Positions 28,191-37,079 of a stretch of DNA of 50,341 nucleotides are shown one piece after another (position 1 is the stretch's first letter; every line of letters starts with the position of its first letter). This DNA comes from Rhodobacteraceae bacterium EhC02 (lineage in GTDB: Bacteria > Pseudomonadota > Alphaproteobacteria > Rhodobacterales > Rhodobacteraceae). The stretch lies in the NCBI GenBank assembly GCA_001650895.1, contig LXYH01000035.1:1-50341 (forward strand), given 5' to 3'. The notes beneath the pieces are model-generated. The model was given only the letters and a program-made list of their open reading frames with translations, did not search any database and was not told the origin of the DNA. The position numbers and the translations under genes were made by a program.

Positions 28191-28735
28191 AGGTGCTGCT
28201 GGACGCTTGCGTGCTTTACCCCACGGTGATGCGCGAGGTGCTTCTGGGGGTTGCGGCCGAAGGGCTGTATCAGCCGCTGTGGTCGGCGCGCATCCTTGAA
28301 GAATGGGCGCGCGCCGCGATCAAGCTTGGGCCGGGGGCCGAGGCGCAGGCGCGCGGCGAAGTGGCCATGCTGCGTGCCCGCTGGCCGGGGGCCGAGGTCA
28401 GCCATCCCCCCTCGCTCGAGGCGCGGCTGTGGCTGCCCGATCCGGCCGATATCCATGTTCTGGCCGCCGCGATCGCCGGGCATGCCGATCTGATCGTGAC
28501 GCTGAACGCGCGGGATTTTCCGCGCAACATCCTGTCCGAGGAAGGGCTGGAGCGGCTGGATGCCGACCAGTTCCTGATGGCGCTGCATGACGATCACCCG
28601 CAGGCCGTGGCCCGTGCCGCCGAAGCCGTGCGCCGCGAGGCCGAGCGCCTGTCCGGCGAGGCCTGGGACATCCGGCGGCTGATGAAAAAGGCGCATCTGC
28701 CCCGCCTGGGCAAAAGACTGGCCGGGCCGCGCTAG
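28187..28735 (+). CDS. PIN-domain protein translationally coupled to rlmI
   Basis: The 182-aa protein has a PIN-type nuclease domain (about 1-125) followed by a charged helical extension. The acidic metal-site residues are visible: D6 in LLDACVL, E38/E39 in ILEEW, D88 in DPADIHVLA and D101/D110 in HADLIVTLNARDF. It starts at ATG 28187, overlapping the rlmI stop as ATGA. No antitoxin-like gene is adjacent, so it is not an obvious VapBC pair. The coupling to an rRNA methyltransferase suggests an RNA-related role; that is inference. Confidence 0.82.
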   Translation: MKVLLDACVLYPTVMREVLLGVAAEGLYQPLWSARILEEWARAAIKLGPGAEAQARGEVAMLRARWPGAEVSHPPSLEARLWLPDPADIHVLAAAIAGHADLIVTLNARDFPRNILSEEGLERLDADQFLMALHDDHPQAVARAAEAVRREAERLSGEAWDIRRLMKKAHLPRLGKRLAGPR

Positions 28736-28747
28736 GGGCGGCGCGCC

Positions 28748-29440
28748 CTATCCCTTGATGCCGTTCCAGCGCGCCTCGTTCCTTTCGATGGCGGCGATGC
28801 GGTCAGGTGTCTTGGGGTGGCTCATCAACCACGCGGGCACGACGCCGCCACGGCTGTTGGTCAGCGCCTCGAGCTTGGCGAAAAGCGATTTCTGCGGCGC
28901 GGTGCCGATGCCCGCCTTGACCAGCAGCGCCGAGGCATATTCATCCGCCTCGTACTCGTCCGAGCGCGACAGCCGCGCGGCCAGCATCGAGGTGAGGGCA
29001 TTGGCGATCATGATCCCCACCCCCGGCAGAAAGCGCGACAGCACCATGGCCAGCGCCGTGCGCAACGCGTTCTGCCCCGAAAAGTCGATCATCCGGCGGC
29101 GCGCATGGCCCAGGGCCACATGGCCCAGCTCATGGGCGATGACGCTGGCCATTTCCTCGGCGGTGACGGCGCCTTCGCGGAACTTGTTGTAGAAGCCGCG
29201 CGTGATGAAGATGCGCCCGTCGGGCGCGGCTAGCCCGTTCACCGGCTCGATCTCGTAGAGGTGGACGCGGATGCGGGGCAGGTCCAGCGCCGCGGCCAGC
29301 CGGTCGGTCATCTGGCGCAACACCGGGTCCGCCAGTTCGGTCGAGCGGGCATCAAGCTCTTTCGCGGTGCGCCACGCCGAAAAGCGGTACATGGCGACAG
29401 CATAGAGGATGGCCAGAAGGATCGGGGTGAATTTCAACAT
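28748..29440 (-). CDS. M48-family membrane metalloprotease
   Basis: The 230-aa protein has an N-terminal membrane helix (about 3-20), a peptidase domain with the zinc motif HELGH at 103-107 and a third ligand in SDEYEADEYA, and a C-terminal segment ending SHPKTPDRIAAIE, which is typical of M48 proteases. It resembles HtpX or the M48B type, but has a single N-terminal helix rather than four, so I do not call it HtpX. The ATG at 29440 is used; a TTG at 29446 is in frame. It lies downstream of the P450 gene on the same strand. Confidence 0.83.
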   Translation of the reverse strand: MLKFTPILLAILYAVAMYRFSAWRTAKELDARSTELADPVLRQMTDRLAAALDLPRIRVHLYEIEPVNGLAAPDGRIFITRGFYNKFREGAVTAEEMASVIAHELGHVALGHARRRMIDFSGQNALRTALAMVLSRFLPGVGIMIANALTSMLAARLSRSDEYEADEYASALLVKAGIGTAPQKSLFAKLEALTNSRGGVVPAWLMSHPKTPDRIAAIERNEARWNGIKG

Positions 29441-29533
29441 CACCAAGATATGGGCCGGGGCGCGCGCGGCGGCAAGGGCCGCGCCTGCGTCAAGTCGCGC
29501 GGATGCGTATTCATGGAGCGATGAAGCCGGTTG

Positions 29534-30697
29534 TCAGGCTTTCCAGCGCACAGGCACGGACAGGGGGCCGCGAAAGGCCCATCCGGCAAAAGGGGCAGGG
29601 CCGTCAAGCGCAAGCTCCGGCAGATGGGCAAAGGCCATGGGCAGGGCCACATCCGCGATCAGGGCGCGCGCGGCGGCGGCACCGGCGCAAAAATGCGGAC
29701 CCGCGCCAAAGCTGATGGCGGGGCCGGTGTCGCGGGTGATGTCGAAGCGGTCGGGCGATACGAAATGCGCCTCGTCCCGCCCGGCGGACGAGAACATGAA
29801 GAACACCCGGTCTTCCGGCTGGAAAGTCACGCCGCAAGCCGTGTCCACCCGCGCCACCCGGCGCGGCGACATGCCGATGGGCGAGATCCAGCGCGCATAT
29901 TCGTCAAAGGCCTGCGCCCATGTCGCATGGCCCGCCCGGATCAGCGCCAGCTGATCGGGATGGGTCAGAAGCGCCCAGATCGTGCCGGCGATGGCATCGC
30001 GCGGCTCGTTCTGCCCGCCCGAGATGATTAGCTTGATATTGGCGCGGATGCTGTCCATCGGCAGGCCCGCCGCCTGCATGACCGAGAGGGCGGATTGATC
30101 GGGCCGCGCCGTCAGTTCGGGCAGCACCGCGTCGATATGCGCGTCGATCGAGGCGGTGCAATCGTGGCAATGCGCCGCGATCGCGGGGTCGCCCGCGTAG
30201 TTCGAGCAGCCGTCGATCATGCCCTGGCTCACGCGGTCCATTTCCGGGGCGGGCATCAGCCTCAGTCCGGTGATGGCCTTGAGCGCTTCGGCCGATACGG
30301 GCATGGCATAGTCGCGCACCAGGTCGCAGCGGCCTTTCGGCGCCAGATCGGCCAGGATGGCCCGGGTTGCGGCATTGAATTGACCAAGCCAGTGATCGCG
30401 GACCGTGCGCGGGCTGAGCGCCGGGAACAGCGCGCGGCGTTCCGCCTGATGCGCGGCACCATCCTTGCGCATCATGTTTTCGCCCATCAACTGCGTCATC
30501 AGCCCTTCGGGCTGGTGGCTGGAAAAGACCTCGATCCGTTTTTCCTGCGTGAAGATGTCATCGCGCCGGGTGAACAGCGTGGCGCCCAGTTCCGGTACGA
30601 AGGTTACGGGCGCCTCGGCCCGCATCTGCGCCAGCGCGGGGTAGGGATCGGCGCGAAAGGCGGCGGGGTCTATATGGGTGACGGGGGCGTCGGACAT
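29534..30697 (-). CDS. Cytochrome P450 with atypical I-helix
   Basis: The 387-aa protein is a soluble bacterial P450. The heme-ligand loop is FGAGPHFCAG and the K-helix ExxR is EYAR (in FDEYARWISPIG). The I-helix motif, normally AGxxT with acid and threonine, reads SGGQNEPRDAIAG, so the acid and the threonine of proton relay are replaced by Asn and Glu. No redox partner is next to it. The ATG at 30697 (MSDAPVTH) is chosen with AAGG upstream; an earlier ATG at 30742 is open. It may be co-transcribed with the Tat-exported gene upstream. Substrate unknown. Confidence 0.88.
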   Translation of the reverse strand: MSDAPVTHIDPAAFRADPYPALAQMRAEAPVTFVPELGATLFTRRDDIFTQEKRIEVFSSHQPEGLMTQLMGENMMRKDGAAHQAERRALFPALSPRTVRDHWLGQFNAATRAILADLAPKGRCDLVRDYAMPVSAEALKAITGLRLMPAPEMDRVSQGMIDGCSNYAGDPAIAAHCHDCTASIDAHIDAVLPELTARPDQSALSVMQAAGLPMDSIRANIKLIISGGQNEPRDAIAGTIWALLTHPDQLALIRAGHATWAQAFDEYARWISPIGMSPRRVARVDTACGVTFQPEDRVFFMFSSAGRDEAHFVSPDRFDITRDTGPAISFGAGPHFCAGAAAARALIADVALPMAFAHLPELALDGPAPFAGWAFRGPLSVPVRWKA

Positions 30698-30771
30698 GGG
30701 GCAGGCCTTGCTTGTGGCGTTGCCCGCAGTCTGATCCGCCACCCGGTCCCGCGCAAGCCCCAGGCTGTCGT

Positions 30772-31104
30772 TCAGCGCGTTGTCAGCGTCTCCAGCAGGT
30801 ATTCCAGCGCGCGTTCCTCGCGGGTCAGCCGGTCACGATAGGGGCCATCATGGCCGCCGCGCTCGTAATAGCGGTGACGATCCTCGCGGTGGCGGTCGTG
30901 GCGTGATGGCCGGGAAAACGAGGGGCGCGAATAGGAGGGGCGTGAATAGGACGCCCGCGCCCGGTCCGATCCGCGGCTGCCCTGCGACGCCTTTGCCGGG
31001 GTCAGTTGCAACAGGGTGGGGGCCATGTAGGCGGTGCCCGCAGCCAGCCCGATACGGGCCAGCAGGCGGCGGCGTGACAGGTCGGGATTGTGGTCGGTGG
31101 TCAT
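30772..31104 (-). CDS. Small Tat-exported protein with SRPS repeats
   Basis: The 110-aa product has a twin-arginine signal (SRRRLLARIGLAAG, residues 10-23) with a likely cleavage after AKA (37-39). The mature part has three to four copies of S-Y/F-S-R-P (52-67), a His/Arg/Tyr-rich part (RHDRHREDRHRYYERGG) and an acidic helical end. It belongs to no family I recognise. Tat export suggests it folds or binds a cofactor in the cytoplasm first. It may share a transcript with the P450 gene 74 bp downstream. Confidence 0.65.
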   Translation of the reverse strand: MTTDHNPDLSRRRLLARIGLAAGTAYMAPTLLQLTPAKASQGSRGSDRARASYSRPSYSRPSFSRPSRHDRHREDRHRYYERGGHDGPYRDRLTREERALEYLLETLTTR

Positions 31105-31240
31105 GCGCAATACTCCCGCAGGGTCGAGACAGGGATCGGTTTGCCCTTGTCCTGACATAACGGCAGCTGGAGCGGAACCTTCCGGCGCGTCACGGCATCG
31201 TGAAGACCGGCGAACCGGCAAGACCCCGCGCGCCTTGCGC

Positions 31241-32425
31241 CTAGCGGGCCATTTCCTTCATGCCGCGCTCGATGCCCGCAAGGGTCATGGGCACCATCCG
31301 GTCCTCGAAAATCTCGCGGATCATCTTGATGGACTGGGTATAGGACCAGTATTTTTCCGGGACCGGGTTGATCCAGACGTGATGCGGCCACTGTTCGCGG
31401 GCGCGCTGCAGCCAGACCTGGCCGGCTTCCGCGTTCCAGTGTTCATTGGCGCCGCCGGGATAGGCAATCTCGTAGGGGGACATGCTGGCGTCACCCACGA
31501 AAATGCATTTGTAATCGGACCCGTAGGTGCGCAGCACCTCCCATGTGGGGGTCTGCTGGTCCCAGCGGCGGCGGTTGTCGCGCCACACACCTTCATAAAG
31601 ACAGTTGTGGAAATAGTAGTATTCCAGATGCTTGAACTCGGTCCGGGCGGCCGAAAACAGCTCTTCCACGACCTTGACATGCGGATCCATCGAACCGCCC
31701 GCGTCCAGGAACAGCAGCACCTTCACGGCGTTGCGCCGTTCGGGCCGGGTCTTCACATCGAGGTAACCCTGTTCGGCGGTCGAGCGGATCGTGCCGTCCA
31801 GATCCAGTTCCTCGGCTGCACCATCGCGCGCCCAGCGGCGCAGACGCTTCAGCGCCACCTTGATGTTGCGCGTGCCCAGTTCGACCGTGTCGTCGAGGTT
31901 TTTGAACTCGCGCTTGTCCCAGACCTTGACCGCGCGCTGGTGGCGGGACTTGTCCTGCCCGATCCGCACGCCTTCGGGGTTGTAGCCATGCGCCCCGAAG
32001 GGCGAGGTGCCGGCCGTGCCGACCCATTTGCTGCCGCCCTGATGGCGGCCTTTCTGTTCCTCGAGGCGCTGTTTCAGCGTCTCCATCAGCTTGTCGAAGC
32101 CGCCAAGCGCCTTGATCTCTTCCATCTCTTCGGGGCTGAGGTGCTTTTCGGCCAGCTTTTCCAGCCATTCGGCAGGGATATTGACAGCCTTGAGCACATC
32201 CTCGATGCGGATATCCTCCAGCCCCTTGAAGGTTTCGGCGAAAGCGCGGTCGAACTTGTCGATGTTGCGCTCGTCCTTCACCATGGCGGTGCGCGCCAGG
32301 TAGTAGAACCCTTCCACGTCATAGGTCACCAGACCGCGCGACATGCCTTCAAGGAAAGACAGATATTCGCGCAGGCTGACCGGGACGCCGCCTTTCCTGA
32401 GGTTTTCGAAGAAGGGCAGGAACAT
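31241..32425 (-). CDS. vWA-domain protein, CoxE-like
   Basis: The 394-aa protein has an N-terminal helical part and a C-terminal von Willebrand factor A domain with a MIDAS-type motif DAGGSMD at 241-247. The layout matches CoxE-like/COG3825 proteins, which act with MoxR AAA+ ATPases as chaperone-like pairs, for example in maturation of metal enzymes. Its MoxR partner is encoded at the head of this cluster (34325-35164). A 55-aa membrane protein gene ends 5 bp upstream, so the genes are co-transcribed. The target is unknown. Confidence 0.87.
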   Translation of the reverse strand: MFLPFFENLRKGGVPVSLREYLSFLEGMSRGLVTYDVEGFYYLARTAMVKDERNIDKFDRAFAETFKGLEDIRIEDVLKAVNIPAEWLEKLAEKHLSPEEMEEIKALGGFDKLMETLKQRLEEQKGRHQGGSKWVGTAGTSPFGAHGYNPEGVRIGQDKSRHQRAVKVWDKREFKNLDDTVELGTRNIKVALKRLRRWARDGAAEELDLDGTIRSTAEQGYLDVKTRPERRNAVKVLLFLDAGGSMDPHVKVVEELFSAARTEFKHLEYYYFHNCLYEGVWRDNRRRWDQQTPTWEVLRTYGSDYKCIFVGDASMSPYEIAYPGGANEHWNAEAGQVWLQRAREQWPHHVWINPVPEKYWSYTQSIKMIREIFEDRMVPMTLAGIERGMKEMAR

Positions 32426-32430
32426 CGGAC

Positions 32431-32598
32431 TTACAGCGCCGCGCGATGCACGAAGAGGGTGATGAACAACCCCAGCAGCGCAAAGGCGATGGCATAGGCG
32501 GCCGCGTATTGGCCGATGTCCATCTTGTTGCCCTTGCGTCTTGCAGCTGTCGTGCCGCCAATGATGGCCCCCAGTAGCGCCAAGCCCAGTATGATCAT
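32431..32598 (-). CDS. 55-aa two-helix membrane protein
   Basis: A 55-codon frame starts at ATG 32598, overlapping the DUF2927 stop as ATGA, and ends at TAA 32431, 5 bp before the vWA gene. The product starts MIILGLALLGAIIGGTTAARR and has a second hydrophobic segment, AAAYAIAFALLGLFITLFV, separated by a short basic/polar link (RRKGNKMDIGQY). It is a small inner-membrane protein with two helices. Standard callers may miss it because of its size. The overlap and tight spacing on both sides make it a real gene; the function is unknown. Confidence 0.8.
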   Translation of the reverse strand: MIILGLALLGAIIGGTTAARRKGNKMDIGQYAAAYAIAFALLGLFITLFVHRAAL

Positions 32599-33980
32599 AT
32601 CCGCCCGTTTCTCCTGTTCAGCGGATTGAGGGCGCCGACCTCGCGCATCTTGGCGCGAATGGCCCCTTCCGCACCGAACCCGTAACGCGCCCAGCCCAGA
32701 CTGTCCAGCCGCACGGCCTGCGCCTCGACGCCGCGTCCGGACAGATCCAGCCCCTCGGCGCGCAGCATGTTGAGCGTGGCGACAAGGGCCGCGTTCTCGT
32801 GGCGGATGACGACGGGCAGGTTCCGGCTGACCATGTCGACGGCATCGGCGCCGTTGCCCTGGGCCAACAGGTAGGCGGCCAGTTGCGCGCTGACCAGCGC
32901 GCGATGCATCGCGTATTCGGGCCGCTGGTCAAAGATCGCATCGGCCTGACGGAAATGGTCGACCGCGGCGGCGGGATCGAGCGGCAGGGTCAGGCGGCCC
33001 ATCACGTAATGGGCAAAGCCCAGGCGATGATCGTCCAGCCGCATGACCCGCGCGATATCAAGCGCGCGTTCGCCCGCGGCGCGGCGCGCCCCCGGCGTGG
33101 CCCCCGGCCCAAGTGCTGTCTGCATGGCATCCGACCATGCACGCGGCGTGTCGGCATCGCGGCGCGGGGCAAGGCCCTCGCCTGCGGGATTGATCCGCGC
33201 CAGCACGCCGGGCAGGCGCGCGGCGACCTGTGCACGTGTCATGCCGGACTGTATCTCGGGCGCGTAGATGGCGCGCAGGATCATCATGTCATAGCCGGTC
33301 AGCACCGCATGCACGTTGTCATCGTTGAAGATCGATTGCGGCAAACGGTAGAGATCGTTGAGCGGCCCCAGGGACTGTGCCAGTTCCTCGTGCAGGCAGT
33401 CGCGCACCTCTTGCGGAGAGGCGTCATGGGGCACGAAGATCGCCATCTTCTCGCGCGTGGTCAGGCGGGCCCAATCGGTGCGCGGGCTGCGCCGGGCCAG
33501 GCGGAATTCCGACAGGCGCGAGATGTTGGGCACCACGAAACAGGCGGCCTGCGGAAGGTGGCTGCGGATATCGGCGCGGCTGACGGCCTCGATGGTGATG
33601 TTGGCGCCGGGTTCTGCGGTCTGGCGGATGTCGATGCCCGCCTCGGTGCGCAGCCGGAACAGAAGCCGGTTCAGATCCGCGTTCAGCGTGGGTGGCGGAT
33701 TGCCGGTGACACGCACGGTCACGGGGCCCTCGAAACGGCTGAGGACGGGCAGGGAGCGGCCCGATTCCAGTTCGAACGTCAGGTCGATCACATCGCGCAC
33801 AAGGTCACTGTTGGCGGTGACGAAGGTCTGGGGCTGCGGCGCCGCGAAGACGCGCATCGGGGGCAGGTCGCTATCGACCATCGCCACCGCGCGGCTGGGC
33901 ATGTCGGAATGGGGGCCGGGCATACATGCGCCCAGCATCAGGCAAACTGGCAAAAGGATACGGTGAAACGGGGTTCTCAT
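32595..33980 (-). CDS. DUF2927 lipoprotein
   Basis: The 461-aa product begins with a lipoprotein signal with lipobox LGAC (C19). The middle contains a DUF2927-type region with the motif DCLHEELAQSLGPLNDLYRLPQ, where a histidine and two glutamates stand in a helix; this hints at metal binding but is not a proven protease site. The C-terminal third (about 275-440) looks like TPR helices. The ATG at 33980 overlaps the stop of a 60-codon frame upstream as TGATG and has no clear ribosome site of its own, so it may depend on translational coupling. Confidence 0.8.
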   Translation of the reverse strand: MRTPFHRILLPVCLMLGACMPGPHSDMPSRAVAMVDSDLPPMRVFAAPQPQTFVTANSDLVRDVIDLTFELESGRSLPVLSRFEGPVTVRVTGNPPPTLNADLNRLLFRLRTEAGIDIRQTAEPGANITIEAVSRADIRSHLPQAACFVVPNISRLSEFRLARRSPRTDWARLTTREKMAIFVPHDASPQEVRDCLHEELAQSLGPLNDLYRLPQSIFNDDNVHAVLTGYDMMILRAIYAPEIQSGMTRAQVAARLPGVLARINPAGEGLAPRRDADTPRAWSDAMQTALGPGATPGARRAAGERALDIARVMRLDDHRLGFAHYVMGRLTLPLDPAAAVDHFRQADAIFDQRPEYAMHRALVSAQLAAYLLAQGNGADAVDMVSRNLPVVIRHENAALVATLNMLRAEGLDLSGRGVEAQAVRLDSLGWARYGFGAEGAIRAKMREVGALNPLNRRNGRI

Positions 33981-34162
33981 CAGTGGCGCACCACACCTTT
34001 GGCCGTCCTGCGGCCATTCACGGCGTGCGGTGCGGCCCTTTCGGTGATCCGGATCGGGTGCAGAACGGGGGGTGCAAGCTGTGGCAGAAGACCCGAAACG
34101 CTGCGTGAAAGAAATGTGGCGAGCTGCACCCAACGGGTGCGGCGTGTTAACTTTCCAGTCAT
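33980..34162 (-). CDS. Possible 60-aa small protein upstream of DUF2927 gene
   Basis: A 60-codon frame starts at ATG 34162 with AAAGGG 6 bases upstream and ends at TGA sharing one base with the DUF2927 ATG (TGATG). The product starts MTGKLTRRTRWVQLATFLSR and is strongly basic, with no clear TM. I do not recognise it. The ribosome site and the overlapping stop/start support translation, but codon use is not clearly protein-like, so it could be a leader whose role is to couple translation to the DUF2927 gene. Confidence 0.4.
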   Translation of the reverse strand: MTGKLTRRTRWVQLATFLSRSVSGLLPQLAPPVLHPIRITERAAPHAVNGRRTAKGVVRH

Positions 34163-34324
34163 GTCCTGCCCTTTATTTTTGTGTTCAGGGGGACTGTCGC
34201 CGCCTTTCCTGACCGGGCTAAGGACGGTTTGGGGCAAAATTGTGGCATTTCGCCCGGCCACCCCCGCGCAGATGTCACGGGGGCGGGGGCTGTGGTTTTC
34301 GGGTCGCGTCGGTGCTGGCGCGCT
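34163..34324. other. Gap between moxR and the DUF2927 set
   Basis: About 160 bp with no supported gene lie between moxR and the small frame at 34162. The C-rich run near 34262-34285 (CCCCCGCGC ... GGGGGCGGGG) could form a GC stem just after the moxR stop, but I see no T-run. A separate promoter for the downstream genes may lie here. Confidence 0.3.
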
Positions 34325-35164
<840 letters not shown>

Positions 35165-35347
35165 CGTATCTCCAACCTGATGAACGCTTTTGTTGCCGCA
35201 CCCTATCGCGAAGCCCCATTCCCTGCAATGCAGCCACGAAGGGGTAGTGACAATCCGGCAAGGCTGGGCTATTTGCACCGCCAGGGGAGGCACCAGATGT
35301 CAAAGGACAACGCGATGACAGATGCGGGCCTTTATGAGGGAGCAGAC

Positions 35348-35770
35348 ATGAAAGCCGAATCCTTTCATTCCACAGACTACACACCAGCCGAAGACGAACC
35401 CTTCATGAACGAGCGTCACCTGGAGTACTTCCGGAATGCGCTTCTCAGATGGAAATCGGAAATCCTGGAAGACAGCCGCGACACGATTGAGGGGCTGCAG
35501 GACGGGACGCGCAACATTCCCGACGTGGCCGATCGCGCCTCCGAGGAAACTGACCGCGCGCTTGAACTGCGTACCCGTGACCGCCAGCGCAAGCTGGTCG
35601 CCAAGATCGATGCGGCCCTGCGCCGGATCGAGGATGGCGAATATGGCTATTGCGAGATGACCGGCGAGCCGATCAGCCTCAAGCGGTTGATTGCCCGTCC
35701 GATTGCCACGATGACGCTGGAAGCGCAGGAACGTCACGAGCGTCGCGAAAAGGTGCATCGCGACGATTGA
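35348..35770 (+). CDS. dksA: DksA-type RNA polymerase regulator (single-cysteine form)
   Basis: The 140-aa protein is a DksA/TraR-family transcription factor that binds the RNA polymerase secondary channel together with ppGpp. The coiled-coil tip motif D-x-x-D-x-A is present as DVADRA (59-64). The C-terminal zinc finger has only one cysteine, C102 in YGYCEMTGEP; the others are replaced by T and non-cysteine residues, a form known from Rhodobacter sphaeroides DksA. The ATG at 35348 has GAGGGAG upstream. An in-frame ATG at 35297 also has a good GGGAGG and would add 17 residues; 35348 matches the family N-terminus better. Confidence 0.88.
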   Translation: MKAESFHSTDYTPAEDEPFMNERHLEYFRNALLRWKSEILEDSRDTIEGLQDGTRNIPDVADRASEETDRALELRTRDRQRKLVAKIDAALRRIEDGEYGYCEMTGEPISLKRLIARPIATMTLEAQERHERREKVHRDD

Positions 35771-35800
35771 TGGCCGGGCCTGACCAGGAACGCGAAACAG

Positions 35801-35826
35801 ACGCCGAAGCGGTGACGCTTCGGCGT
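35801..35826 (+). terminator. Terminator after dksA
   Basis: A perfect 11-bp stem ACGCCGAAGCG / CGCTTCGGCGT (35801-35811 and 35816-35826) with a GTGA loop lies 31 bp after the dksA stop. The following TGTCGTTT is only moderately T-rich. It overlaps the region just before the flavin monooxygenase start. Confidence 0.75.
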
Positions 35827-35846
35827 TGTCGTTTGAAAGGAACCTC

Positions 35847-37013
35847 ATGAGCCTTCTGGGGATGCGGGTCGTCGTGATCGGGGCCGGGATCGGCGGTCTG
35901 GCGGCCGCGCGCGCGCTGGCGCTGCGGGGGGCGGATGTCACGCTGCTGGAACAGGCCCCCGAAATCACCGAAGTGGGGGCCGGTCTGCAGATCAGCCCCA
36001 ATGGCATGGCGGTGCTGCGCGCCCTTGGTCTGGACCGGGCGCTGCAGGATGCCTCGGTCCGGGCGCGGGCGGTCTGTCTCAAGGATCACAGGGGCGCTGC
36101 GGTGGTGCGGCTGGACCTGGGAAGGCTGGATGATTCGTCCTATCATTTCGTGCATCGCGCCGATCTGATCGACCTGCTGGCCGAGGGCGCGCGCGATGCG
36201 GGGGTGAAGATCCGCCTGTTGCATCATGTGACCGCCGTTGACGGCGGCGCGCAACCGGTCGTGCATCTGGCCACGGGCAGCCGGATCACGGCCGATCTGG
36301 TGCTGGGCGCGGATGGGCTGCATTCCGTTCTGCGTCCGGCCCTGAACGGCCCGCAAGCCGCGTTCTTTACCGGCCAGGTTGCATGGCGCGCGATCGTGCC
36401 AAATACCGAAGGCCGCGGCCCCGAGGCCTGGGTGCACATGGGCCCCGGTCGCCACATCGTCAGCTATCCCCTGCGCGATGGCAGCGCGCTGAACATCGTT
36501 GCCGTGCAGGAACGCAAGGCCTGGGCCGATGAAGGCTGGAACCACGCCGACGATCCGGACAACCTGCGCGCCGCCTTTGCCGATTTCGGCGAAGGCCCGC
36601 GCGCCATGCTGGACCGGGTGACCGAGGCGCGGCTCTGGGGGCTGTTCCGCCATCCTGTCGCGCGGGTCTGGCAGGGGGATCACCTGGCGCTATTGGGCGA
36701 TGCGGCCCATCCGACGCTGCCTTTCCTGGCGCAAGGGGCTTCCATGGCGCTCGAGGATGCCTGGGTTCTGGCGGATGAACTGGCGCGCTGTGACAGCGTG
36801 GCGGCGGGGCTTGCCGCCTACCAGGTTCGGCGCGAGGGGCGGGTGCGCCGGGTGATTTCGGCGGCCAACGGAAATGCCTGGAAGTACCACATCGGCTTTG
36901 CCCCGCTGCGCATGGCGGCCCATGCGGTGATGCGTATTGGCGGCGCAGTGGCCCCGGACCGGATGATGCGGCAGTTTGCCTGGCTCTACGATCACGACGT
37001 CACAAAAGACTGA
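35847..37013 (+). CDS. FAD-dependent monooxygenase, salicylate-hydroxylase type
   Basis: The 388-aa protein is a group A flavoprotein monooxygenase. It has the N-terminal GAGIGGLAAARAL dinucleotide-binding motif, a RADLIDLLAEGA region, and the C-terminal GD motif LLGDAAHPTLPFLAQGAS. The ring-hydroxylase type (salicylate or 3-hydroxybenzoate hydroxylase-like) fits best; ubiquinone hydroxylases have a different C-terminal style. The ATG at 35847 with AAAGGA upstream is chosen over an in-frame TTG at 35826. Substrate unknown. Confidence 0.87.
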   Translation: MSLLGMRVVVIGAGIGGLAAARALALRGADVTLLEQAPEITEVGAGLQISPNGMAVLRALGLDRALQDASVRARAVCLKDHRGAAVVRLDLGRLDDSSYHFVHRADLIDLLAEGARDAGVKIRLLHHVTAVDGGAQPVVHLATGSRITADLVLGADGLHSVLRPALNGPQAAFFTGQVAWRAIVPNTEGRGPEAWVHMGPGRHIVSYPLRDGSALNIVAVQERKAWADEGWNHADDPDNLRAAFADFGEGPRAMLDRVTEARLWGLFRHPVARVWQGDHLALLGDAAHPTLPFLAQGASMALEDAWVLADELARCDSVAAGLAAYQVRREGRVRRVISAANGNAWKYHIGFAPLRMAAHAVMRIGGAVAPDRMMRQFAWLYDHDVTKD

Positions 37014-37079
37014 CGCGGCCAGCCCTTGGGGGGCGTGTGGCCGCGTCTGACGATCTTTGCCTGATACGACGCGTCGACC

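Noticed and set aside
28187-28735. VapBC-type toxin-antitoxin system
   Set aside because: The PIN protein has no antitoxin neighbour and is coupled to rlmI, so a standard TA pair is not supported.
31034-32497. 487-codon open frame antisense to the vWA gene
   Set aside because: vWA domain motifs on the minus strand are clear; the plus-strand translation has none.
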